Positions 33,230 to 41,900 of a stretch of 45,852 bases of DNA are shown one piece after another. Both the position numbers and the translations under genes were made by a program. Position 1 is the stretch's first letter, and each line of letters starts with the position of its first letter. The notes below the pieces were generated by a model. That model had not been told where the DNA came from. It did no database searches and saw nothing but the letters and a program-made list of their open reading frames with translations. The DNA comes from Pseudomonadota bacterium. GTDB lineage: Bacteria > Pseudomonadota > Alphaproteobacteria > Micropepsales > Micropepsaceae. The DNA lies in the NCBI GenBank assembly GCA_018242105.1, contig JAFECP010000005.1, positions 19,869-65,720 on the forward strand, read 5' to 3'.

Positions 33230-33643
33230 TTACGACTGGCTGACGGCGGCGCCGTAACTCCACAGGGGCTTGTATGCCGACCGGTAATGCCACGCGAGCG
33301 CTGCGAGCGTGACGCTGTGCAACGTGCCCCAGATCCATGCCGTATCGAGAAGCGTGTCGGTGAGGAAGATGATCACCATGACCGGCGCGAGGAGCACCAC
33401 GCCGAGCGGCGCTGTGCGTTCGAAAAACAGAGCTATTGCGGATACTGCATAGATCGCTGCAAGTGCCGGATCGACGAAACCCGTTTTGGCCAACGCTTCC
33501 TGAAAACTGGCCGACGCGCTGCTGAGCTTCAAGTGGAGCGGCGGAACCGCGCCCAGAAGAGACAGCGCCAGGTAGATGCCGACATAGAGATAATAGGCTG
33601 CGAAGACGTAACGAACGATGCGCCAGACAATAGACTGCGCCAT
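33230..33643 (-). CDS. Small four-helix membrane protein, DoxX-like size
   Basis: This 137-residue protein has four predicted membrane helices: YVFAAYYLYVGIYLALSLLG, AAIYAVSAIALFF, APLGVVLLAPVMVIIFL and WGTLHSVTLAALAWHY. Length and topology resemble DoxX/DUF417-type proteins, but no diagnostic motif was recognised, so function stays open. ATG 33643 has GGGGG 5 nt upstream; TTG 33655 would add four residues. The 33656-33920 gap upstream holds no gene I can support. Confidence 0.6.
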   Translation of the reverse strand: MAQSIVWRIVRYVFAAYYLYVGIYLALSLLGAVPPLHLKLSSASASFQEALAKTGFVDPALAAIYAVSAIALFFERTAPLGVVLLAPVMVIIFLTDTLLDTAWIWGTLHSVTLAALAWHYRSAYKPLWSYGAAVSQS

Positions 33644-33920
33644 CCGTGCCCCCAATCAATCCGGATCGATCCCCCTTGGACTGTATCCTGCCTTTCCTTA
33701 TGCGCCAACAGCACCGCGGCTTGCACGCCCGTATCCGGCAGAAGTCTATTTGGTTTGCACAGGTCAGGAGTGAGCACGCACACGGCAAATAGTCGATATC
33801 TGAATGGCGTCAGCGCAGATAAGCCTTCTCTCGGTTTGCTTGGGCGTTCGAGGCCGCAAGAATACGTCGACGGGATATCTATTGTGGCCGAGCGAGCGAA
33901 CAGACCGGTGCGTCAAACTC

Positions 33921-34736
33921 TTACCTCCCCGCCACATGCAGGAGGTTGCTGCCGCCGCTCGCGAGGAGCCGCCCGTCTTCGCTCCAGATGTGGACGTTGC
34001 CGTGGATGAGGCCGCCGCCCGCAACATCCGCGCGGGCGTGGCCTAACAACCAGTCCGCCCTGCCCGGCCGGTCGTGAAACCACACGGTCACGTCGAGGCT
34101 GGGGGCGATGTAGTTGGGTTTCTCCTTCAAGCCGCGATGCCAGCTTGGCCACTGGATCGTGTCGATCAGCAAGAGTGAGCGTGCGTTGTCTAGCCAGACA
34201 TCGTCCGTATGCGGAAAATCCTTGAAGCGGTACCAGTCCTCCAGCACCGATCCGCGCGCGTCGTGCATGTCCCACGTCACGGGCGTCACCGGTTTTGAAT
34301 CGAAATGCGCCCAGAAGGGATGCTTTTCGTTTTCGGGAAACAGCTCGGCCCATGTCTTGAGCGCCGAAGGCTTCGGCACCTCCGGCATCTTGCGGTCGCG
34401 TTTCTGCGGGCCGTCCGTCTTGTTCGTGGTCCACACCTGCGCCTGCAATACGCGCTTGCCATTCTGTGTCAGCACCGCGTTCAGGCACCATGCGTTGCGG
34501 CCCTGGCGCACCGGCTCGATGGCGATGTCCACCGCATCGAACTGTCCGGCCGCGAGATACTGGCAGGAGAATGTCGCCGGCTTGTGATCCGGCGGCGCGA
34601 TCTTTCCCACCGCGCGCAAGACGATGGAGGCGATGTAGCCGCCGTTCGGGCCCCAGATGTCCCAGTCGCGCGAGAGGGTCGCGGTCAACCGTCCGTCAAC
34701 CATGGTCACAACGGTGTCGTCGACGAAGCTGGCCAT
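33921..34736 (-). CDS. Acyl-CoA thioesterase family protein (double hotdog)
   Basis: This 271-residue protein matches the TesB-like thioesterase superfamily (4HBT_3). The N-terminal hotdog half has DWDIWGPNGGYIASIVLRAV, in which NGGY is the substrate-facing segment, and FSCQYLAAGQFDAVDIAIEP. The second half includes PSLDVTVWFHDRP and LGHARADVAGGGLIHGNVHI, ahead of a terminal WSEDGRLLASGGSNLL that is typical. It likely hydrolyses medium- or branched-chain acyl-CoA; the substrate is unknown. The gene is divergent from the YbjQ-like gene. Confidence 0.85.
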   Translation of the reverse strand: MASFVDDTVVTMVDGRLTATLSRDWDIWGPNGGYIASIVLRAVGKIAPPDHKPATFSCQYLAAGQFDAVDIAIEPVRQGRNAWCLNAVLTQNGKRVLQAQVWTTNKTDGPQKRDRKMPEVPKPSALKTWAELFPENEKHPFWAHFDSKPVTPVTWDMHDARGSVLEDWYRFKDFPHTDDVWLDNARSLLLIDTIQWPSWHRGLKEKPNYIAPSLDVTVWFHDRPGRADWLLGHARADVAGGGLIHGNVHIWSEDGRLLASGGSNLLHVAGR

Positions 34737-34835
34737 ATCTTCTTTCCGATGCCTTGTTTCCCGCTGGCGCTGGATTACCTCTTATCACATATCGATTCGC
34801 GCCAAGATTCGCTTCTGCGCGCAGGAGGACGAAAC

Positions 34836-35177
34836 ATGCTGGTCGTCACCACCGAAAGCATCGCCGGTTACAAGACGGTCGAAACGCTGGGGCAATGCTT
34901 CGGCGTTGTCGTGCGCTCGCGCGGGCTGGGCGGAAACATCATGGCTGGGTTGCGCTCCATCGTGGGCGGCGAGATCCATGAATACACCGCGCTGCTCGAA
35001 GAGGCGCGCCGCCACGCGGTGGACCGGCTTGTCGCCAACGCCACGCTGATGGGCGCGAACGCCATCGTGATGATGCGCTTCGACTCCGCGGAAATCGGGC
35101 AGACGATGAGCGAGATCGTGTCTTACGGCACCGCCGTGCGCGTCGTTCCGGCCAACCCGGACGAGACGCGTGCATAG
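34836..35177 (+). CDS. YbjQ/UPF0145 family protein
   Basis: This 113-residue protein opens MLVVTTESIAGYKTVETLG. It carries the family core SRGLGGNIMAGLRSIVGGEI, then EYTALLEEARRHAVDRLV and ANATLMGANAIVMMRFDSAE. YbjQ proteins assemble into pentameric heavy-metal-binding-like rings of unknown role. ATG 34836 has AGGAGG upstream. The next gene's GTG overlaps the stop by 8 nt. Confidence 0.92.
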   Translation: MLVVTTESIAGYKTVETLGQCFGVVVRSRGLGGNIMAGLRSIVGGEIHEYTALLEEARRHAVDRLVANATLMGANAIVMMRFDSAEIGQTMSEIVSYGTAVRVVPANPDETRA

Positions 35178-35451
35178 CCTCACCATCGGGCTCGGCATCG
35201 CCGCTTTCATCTGCGGTCTGCTGGCGCTTGCGCTCATTCATTTTCCGGCAGCGTTCGTGTTCCTGTTCTGGGGCATCGTCATTGTCGTGGGGGTGGCGTT
35301 CGAGCGCTATCGCTACAAACGCATCGAAACGAAAGCGCCCGCCGGCAACTGGCAGCGCACCACGGAACGCTTCATCGACGACGCCACCGGCGCGCCGGTC
35401 ACCGTGTGGATCGATCCGGCGACGGGCGAACGGAAATATGTCGCCGACTAG
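35170..35451 (+). CDS. Small membrane protein downstream of YbjQ
   Basis: This 93-residue protein has two N-terminal membrane helices (LTIGLGIAAFICGLLALALI and AAFVFLFWGIVIVVGVAF). A basic turn (ERYRYKRIE) and a soluble tail ending PVTVWIDPATGERKYVAD follow. I do not recognise the family. It begins at GTG 35170, overlapping the YbjQ gene by 8 nt, so the two are probably translated together. The interval to the next gene is 73 nt. Confidence 0.65.
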   Translation: MHSLTIGLGIAAFICGLLALALIHFPAAFVFLFWGIVIVVGVAFERYRYKRIETKAPAGNWQRTTERFIDDATGAPVTVWIDPATGERKYVAD

Positions 35452-35524
35452 CGGCGAATTGCGCGCTTTGCGGTTCCGCGCGGCTTTGGCTATTTAACGG
35501 CGGCAAAATTCTCGGGAAATTCCC

Positions 35525-36490
35525 ATGGCGTCTCTGGTGACGGTGTTCGGCGGATCGGGCTTTGCGGGCCGCAATGTGGTCAGGGCGCTGGCCAAGGCCG
35601 GTTATCGCATCCGCGTGGCGGTGCGCCACCCGAACCTCGCCCCATACCTGCCGCCAAGCGGTGCGGTCGGGCAGATCCAGTTGATGAAGTGCAACGTGCT
35701 GGATCAGGACGCGGTGACGCGCGCCTGCCATGGCGCCGATGCCGTCGTGAATCTCGTCGGCATTCTCTATCCGGCCGGCGGACAGGGTTTCGAAGATGTC
35801 CATGTCACCGCCGCCGGCCATATCGCGATGGCGGCAAAAGCCTGCGGCGCGCAGACGCTGGTGCATCTTTCCACGCTGGGCGTCGATCCCGATTCACAAT
35901 CGGCCTATGCCAGCACGAAAGCGGACGGCGAACGCGTGCTGCGCGAGGAATTCGCGAACACCACCATTCTACGCTCCTCGCTGATGGCGGGCGCGGACGA
36001 CAATTTCTTCAACAAGTTCGCAAGCCTTGCGCGCTTCCTGCCCTTCCTGCCGCTGATCGGCGGCGGCCATACGAAATTTCAGCCGGTTTTCGTGGGCGAT
36101 GTGGCGGCGGCGGTGCTGAAATGCGTGGAGGATCCATCCACGCGCGGCAAGATCTATGAGCTGGGCGGGCCGAACGTCTACAGCTTCAAGGAAATTCTTG
36201 AGATCGTTCTGCGCGAGACCAATCGCTCGCGCCCGCTGATCCCGGTGCCGTTCTTCCTCGCGTCGGTCAAGGCGATGTTCCTGCAATTCCTGCCGGGCAA
36301 GCTTCTGACGCCCGATCAGGTGACGTTCCTGAAGACGGACAATGTGGTGGCGCCTGGCGCGCTCACCTTCCGCGATCTGGGCATCGCGCCGGAATCCATC
36401 GAAGCGGTGCTGCCGGCCTATCTGTGGCGCTTCCGCCCGCGCGGCGAATACGACGAAGCGGTGCGCGAGCGCGTTACCGGTAGCCCGTAA
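35525..36490 (+). CDS. Complex I NDUFA9-like NAD(P)H-binding protein
   Basis: This 321-residue atypical short-chain reductase has the dinucleotide motif VTVFGGSGFAGRNVVRAL at the N-terminus. The substrate-binding segments YASTKADGERVLREEF and FQPVFVGDVAAAVLKCVED follow, and YELGGPNVYSFKEILEIVL is typical of the NDUFA9 subfamily. In alphaproteobacteria and mitochondria this protein associates with NADH dehydrogenase. No nuo genes lie in the window. Its last 17 nt overlap the 3' end of convergent uppP. Confidence 0.9.
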   Translation: MASLVTVFGGSGFAGRNVVRALAKAGYRIRVAVRHPNLAPYLPPSGAVGQIQLMKCNVLDQDAVTRACHGADAVVNLVGILYPAGGQGFEDVHVTAAGHIAMAAKACGAQTLVHLSTLGVDPDSQSAYASTKADGERVLREEFANTTILRSSLMAGADDNFFNKFASLARFLPFLPLIGGGHTKFQPVFVGDVAAAVLKCVEDPSTRGKIYELGGPNVYSFKEILEIVLRETNRSRPLIPVPFFLASVKAMFLQFLPGKLLTPDQVTFLKTDNVVAPGALTFRDLGIAPESIEAVLPAYLWRFRPRGEYDEAVRERVTGSP

Positions 36491-37289
36491 GCATCAGCGC
36501 GATCAGCGCCAAGCCTGCCGCCACGCGATACCAGCCGAACGGTTTGAGGCCGTAGCGGCCGATGAAGGCGATGAACGTCTTCACCACGACATAGGCCACA
36601 AGAAACGACACCACGAAGCCCACCGCGATGGTGGTCATGTTCGCGGAGGTCAGCGCGTCATGCTTCTTGTAAAGCTCGAACACGGACGCGCCCAGCATCG
36701 TCGGCACCGCGAGATAGAAAGTGAAAGCCGCCGCGGCCTTGCGCTCCACGCCCAGCATTTCGCCGCCCAGAATCGTGGCGCCCGAGCGCGATACGCCGGG
36801 GATCAGCGACAGGCATTGGCACAATCCGATCTGGAAAGCCTTCCACAAGGGCAGCGTGTCCGGATCGGTGTGGCGCGGTGCGGGCGCGATGCGCTCGAAG
36901 ATCAGGATGACGATGCCCCCCAAGATCCATGTCGTCGCAATCACCGGCAGCGCGCGGACCGGATCGAGCAGAAAACTATTGATGAAGTTGATGACGGCGA
37001 CGCCCAGAACGGCGGATGGCAGGAACGCCACGATCACCGCAAGCGCGAAGTGGCGCGCCTTGGGATCGGTGAACATGCCGGTGATCACATCCCAGATCTT
37101 GCGCCAGTAAACGGCGACGACCGACAGCACCGCGCCGAACTGAATCACCACGGTGAACGCTTCCCACTGGTCCTTGTTCAGACCGAGGAAATTTTCGGTG
37201 ACCAGCAGATGCGCGGTGGACGACACCGGAAGGAATTCCGTGAGGCCTTCGACAATGCCCAGCCAGACCGCATTCAGAAAATCGCCCAT
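36474..37289 (-). CDS. uppP: Undecaprenyl-diphosphatase
   Basis: UppP (BacA) dephosphorylates undecaprenyl diphosphate so the carrier lipid can be reused for peptidoglycan and surface polysaccharides. The 271-residue protein has about eight membrane helices. The two catalytic motifs are GIVEGLTEFLPVSSTAHLLV near the N-terminus and SLIPGVSRSGATILGGEMLG near residue 165. Length and motifs are normal. It is convergent with the NDUFA9-like gene and overlaps it by 17 nt. Confidence 0.96.
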   Translation of the reverse strand: MGDFLNAVWLGIVEGLTEFLPVSSTAHLLVTENFLGLNKDQWEAFTVVIQFGAVLSVVAVYWRKIWDVITGMFTDPKARHFALAVIVAFLPSAVLGVAVINFINSFLLDPVRALPVIATTWILGGIVILIFERIAPAPRHTDPDTLPLWKAFQIGLCQCLSLIPGVSRSGATILGGEMLGVERKAAAAFTFYLAVPTMLGASVFELYKKHDALTSANMTTIAVGFVVSFLVAYVVVKTFIAFIGRYGLKPFGWYRVAAGLALIALMLTGYR

Positions 37290-37439
37290 ATCAGCCCCAG
37301 ATTCGCGTGAAGATGCGCCTGCCTAACATGGCCCGCAGGTTTCCGGACATTATGGAAAGTTATGACAGCTAAACTGACTTACTGATCCGGTGATTGTGGA
37401 TGGCCGACCACAACCTTCCAGAAATCCAAACTATATTAG

Positions 37440-37462
37440 GCAGTAATACTGTCTTATACTGC
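37440..37462. promoter_or_regulatory. Inverted repeat upstream of gltD
   Basis: GCAGTA (37440-37445) and TACTGC (37457-37462) face each other over 11 bp. A nested palindrome CAGTA-A-TACTG also occurs (37441-37451). It lies 65-87 nt before gltD in an AT-rich stretch with a -10-like TATACT (37455-37460). A further candidate, TGGCA...TTGC at 37499-37513, has sigma-54 spacing but would start too close to the GTG. Confidence 0.35.
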
Positions 37463-37526
37463 TTATTCCGCTCGATCCCATCCCTGGAATCTGCCAAATG
37501 GCAATCTCATTGCGCTGGAGAAGGCC

Positions 37527-38969
37527 GTGGCAGAACGAATGTTACGCTTTGTTTCTACCCATCAGCAGATGCCCGAAAAGCGGCCGGCGGACACCCGCGC
37601 GCAGGACTTCCATGAGATCTATGCCGAATTCATCGCCGCAAAAGCCGAAGAACAGGCGTCCCGCTGTTCGCAATGCGGCGTGCCCTTCTGCCAGGTCCAC
37701 TGCCCCCTTCACAACAACATCCCAGATTGGCTGAAGCTCACCGCCGAAGGCCGCCTCGAAGAGGCCTATGAGCTTTCTCAATCCACCAACAACATGCCGG
37801 AGATCTGCGGCCGCATCTGCCCGCAGGACCGGTTGTGCGAAGGCAATTGCGTCATCGAGAAGGCGGGCCATGGCACCGTCACCATCGGCGCGGTCGAGAA
37901 ATATCTGACGGACACCGCCTGGAAGAACGGCTGGGTGAAGCCCCTCGTCCACCGCCGCGTGCGCAGCGAGCATGCCGGCATCATCGGCGCGGGCCCTGCC
38001 GGACTTGCCGCCGCCGAAGAGCTGCGCCGCCAAGGTTACAAGGTAACGGTGTATGACCGCCACGACCGGGCGGGCGGGCTGCTCACCTATGGCATCCCCA
38101 GCTTCAAACTGGAGAAGGACATCGTCGCCCGCCGCGTGAAGCGCCTCGAAGACGGCGGCGTCGTCTTCAAGCTTGGCTTTGAAGTGGGCCGCGACGGATC
38201 GCTCGCCGATCTTCGCGCGCAGCACGACGCGGTTCTCATCGCCACCGGCACCTACAAGGCCCGCGATATCGACGCCCCGGGGGTCGCGTTGAATCATGTC
38301 ATCGACGCGATGGATTTCCTCATCGCGTCCAACCGCAAAGGCTTCGGCGATGCCGTGCCGCAGTTCGACAACGGCGCGCTGGATGCGAAAGGCAAGCACG
38401 TCGCCGTCATCGGCGGCGGCGACACCGCCATGGATTGCGTGCGCACCGCCATTCGCCAGGGCGCGGAGCAAGTGTCCTGCATCTACCGCCGCGACATGGA
38501 GAACATGCCGGGCAGCCTGCGCGAAGTCGCCAATGCCGACGAGGAAGGCATCGCTTTCGAGTGGCTGACGCTGCCCAAAGGTTTTCTCGGCAAGAAGAAG
38601 GTGAGCGGCGTGCGCCTGACGCGCATGCGCCTCGGCACGCCGGACCGTTCCGGCCGCAAGACACCGGTGGAGATCGCCGATAGCGAATTCACGCTCAATG
38701 CCGATCTCGTCATCAAGGCGCTGGGCTTCGACGCGGAGAACCTGCCGCAGATATTCGACGCGCCGGGCCTCGGCGTTTCGCGCAGCGGCACGCTGTCCGC
38801 CGATCCGAAGACGTTGCAGACCACCATGGACGGCGTTTTCGCTGCCGGCGACATCATGCGCGGCGCGTCGCTTGTGGTGTGGGCGATCAAGGATGGCCGC
38901 GATGCGGCGGCCTCCATTCACAAATATCTCGAAGCCAAGGCGCAACCCGCGCTGGAAGCGGCGGAGTAA
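37527..38969 (+). CDS. gltD: Glutamate synthase small subunit
   Basis: GltD passes electrons from NADPH to the large GOGAT subunit. The 480-residue protein has an N-terminal ferredoxin-like region with RCSQCGVPFCQVHCPLHNNI and ICGRICPQDRLCEGNC for two 4Fe-4S clusters. The FAD site is GIIGAGPAGLAAAEELR-like (AGIIGAGPAGLAAAEELRRQ) and the NADPH site is VAVIGGGDTAMDCVRTA. It starts at GTG 37527 with GGAG 6 nt upstream; ATG 37539 is an alternative. gltB starts 4 nt after its stop. Confidence 0.95.
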   Translation: MAERMLRFVSTHQQMPEKRPADTRAQDFHEIYAEFIAAKAEEQASRCSQCGVPFCQVHCPLHNNIPDWLKLTAEGRLEEAYELSQSTNNMPEICGRICPQDRLCEGNCVIEKAGHGTVTIGAVEKYLTDTAWKNGWVKPLVHRRVRSEHAGIIGAGPAGLAAAEELRRQGYKVTVYDRHDRAGGLLTYGIPSFKLEKDIVARRVKRLEDGGVVFKLGFEVGRDGSLADLRAQHDAVLIATGTYKARDIDAPGVALNHVIDAMDFLIASNRKGFGDAVPQFDNGALDAKGKHVAVIGGGDTAMDCVRTAIRQGAEQVSCIYRRDMENMPGSLREVANADEEGIAFEWLTLPKGFLGKKKVSGVRLTRMRLGTPDRSGRKTPVEIADSEFTLNADLVIKALGFDAENLPQIFDAPGLGVSRSGTLSADPKTLQTTMDGVFAAGDIMRGASLVVWAIKDGRDAAASIHKYLEAKAQPALEAAE

Positions 38970-38973
38970 AGAT

Positions 38974-41900
38974 ATGAGCGAAGAACGCCACCCGCTTTCC
39001 TCCCCCGTTCACGGGGGAGGTGTCGAGCGTAGCGAGACAGAGGGGGCGCTTGGCACCGGCCCCCTCCACCGCTTCGCGGTCCCCCTCCCCCGTGAACGGG
39101 GGAGGAAAAATAGAGGTGAAGCGGAAATCGCTCGCTATCTCTCGAACGCTCGCAAACTCGAAGATGCGCATTCCTACAAACCATCCGACGAACACGACGC
39201 TTGCGGCGTCGGCTTCGTTGCCGCCATCGACGGCAAGCCGCGCCGCGATGTCGTGGCGCGCGCCATCGATGCGCTGAAATCGGTCTGGCATCGCGGCGCT
39301 GTGGATGCGGACGGCAAGACCGGCGACGGCTGCGGTATTCATCTGCAGGTGCCGCAGGATTTCTTTCGCGAAGCGGTGCAGCAGACCGGGCACAAGCTTC
39401 GCTCCGGCCGCATCGCGGTGGGCCAGATTTTCCTGCCGCGCACCGATTACAACGCGCAGGAAACCTGCCGCACCATCGTGGAATCCGAAATCCTGCGGTT
39501 CGGCTTCTACCTCTATGGCTGGCGCCAGGTGCCGATCGACATTTCGATCATCGGCGAGAAAGCGAACGCGACGCGGCCCGAAATCGAGCAGATCATGTTC
39601 GATGCCGGGGACGGCAATCTCGAAGAGCTGGACCGCCGCCTTTATCTGTGCCGCCGCCGCATTGAGAAGCGCGTGCGCGAAGCCTCCATCCAGGATTTCT
39701 ATGTCTGCTCGCTGTCGTCGCGCTCGCTGATCTACAAGGGCATGTTCCTCGCGGAGCATCTCAGCGAATTCTATCCCGATTTGAAGGACGAGCGTTTCGT
39801 CTCCGCCTTCGCGATCTTCCACCAGCGCTATTCCACCAACACGTTCCCGACCTGGCGGCTGGCGCAGCCCTTCCGCATGCTCGCGCACAATGGCGAGATC
39901 AACACGCTGAAGGGCAACGTCAACTGGATGAAGAACCACGAGTTCAAGATGGCGTCCGAGCTGTTCGGCGAGCATGGCGACGACATCAAGCCCATCGTGC
40001 AGCCCGGCGGTTCGGACTCCGCCGCGCTCGACAGCGTGTTCGAGGTTCTGGTGCGCGCGGGCCGTTCCGCGCCTTTAGCCAAAACGCTGCTCGTGCCTGA
40101 AGCGTGGTCGAAGAAAGCCAGCACGATGCCGGAAGCGCATCGCGCGATGTATGCTTATGCCAACGGCGTGATGGAGCCGTGGGATGGCCCCGCTGCGCTT
40201 GCCGCCACCGATGGCCGCTGGGTGATCGCGGGCATGGACCGCAATGGCCTTCGCCCGCAGCGCTACGCCATCACCGAAGACGGTTTGCTCTGCACCGGTT
40301 CGGAAACCGGCATGGTGGTGCTGGACGAGCGCTCCGTCGTGCGCAAGGGCCGCGTTGGCCCCGGCCAGATGATCGCGCTCGATCTCGACGCAGGCCGCTT
40401 CTACGAAGACCGCGAAATCAAGGACAAGCTCGCATCCGAATTCCCCTATGCCGAATGGGCGAAGAAGATCGTGGAGCTGGAGCCGATCATCGGCCCCGGC
40501 CCCGAACCGCGCATGTTCGACCGCGATGGCTTGCGCCGCCGCCAGGTCGCGGCCGGCATGACCTTGGAAGATGTCGAGCTGATCCTCGCGCCGATGGTGG
40601 AAGACGGGAAAGAAGCCGTCGGCTCGATGGGCGATGACACGCCGCTCGCGGTTCTCTCCGAGCAATACCGGCCGCTGTCGCATTTCTTCCGGCAGAATTT
40701 CAGCCAGGTCACCAATCCGCCGATCGATCCGCTGCGCGAAGAACGCGTGATGTCTCTCAAGACGCGCTTTCGCAATCTCGGCAACGTGCTCGCGCAGGAC
40801 GAAACGCAGGCGGACGTCTATGTGCTCGAAAGCCCGGTGATCTCCACGGGCATGTACGACCGCATGAAGGATCACCTCGAAGGCCGGTTCTACGAGATCG
40901 ATTGCGTCTTCGAGGTGCGGGACGGAAAACCGAAAGATGGCAATGCGCTGTCCCGCGCGCTAGAGCGCATCAAGAGCGATGCCGAAGACGCGGTGCGGCA
41001 AGGCTACAATCACCTCATCCTGACCGACGAACGCATCTCCAACGCCCTCGCCGCCATTCCGATGATCCTGGCCACCGGCGCGGTGCACTCGCATCTGGTG
41101 CGGCAGGGGCTTCGCACCTACACTTCTCTCAATGTCCGCTCGGCGGAATGTTTCGACACGCACTATTTTGCCGTGCTGGTCGGTGTCGGCGCGACCACGA
41201 TCAACGCTTATCTCGCGCAGGAATGCATCGCGGACCGCCATGCGCGCGGCTTGTTCGGAAAGCTCGCACTCGGCCCCACGGTGAAGCGCTATCTCGATGC
41301 GGTGAATGCCGGGCTGCTGAAGATCATGTCCAAGATGGGCATCTCGGTGATCTCGTCCTATCGCGGCGCCTACAACTTTGAGGCAGTCGGCCTGTCGCGC
41401 TCCATGGTTGCGGAGATTTTCCCCGGCATGACCAGCCGCATTTCCGGCATCGGCCTGGGTGGCATCGCCAAGAAGGTGGCGCGCCAGCATGCGCGCGCAC
41501 ATGATGCGGATGTCATCGCCCTGCCTGTTGGCGGTTTCTACAAGTCTCGCGCCAATGGCGAGACGCATGCGCATGGCGCAGAGCTGATCCATCTGCTGCA
41601 AACCGCGGTGACGACCGACTCTTATTCTACCTACCGCAAATATTCCGAAGCCGTGTGGGCGCTGCCGCCGGTATCGCTGCGGCATTTGATGAACATTCGT
41701 AAAGGCACAGCGCCGATCCTGCTCGAAGAAGTGGAATCCATCACCGAAATCCGCAAACGCTTCGTCACGCCGGGCATGAGCCTTGGAGCATTAGGCCCAG
41801 AAGCGCATGAGGTTCTGAACATCGCGATGAACCGCATCGGCGCGAAATCCGACAGCGGCGAAGGCGGCGAAGACCCGGCGCGTTTCAAGGCGAAGCCCAA

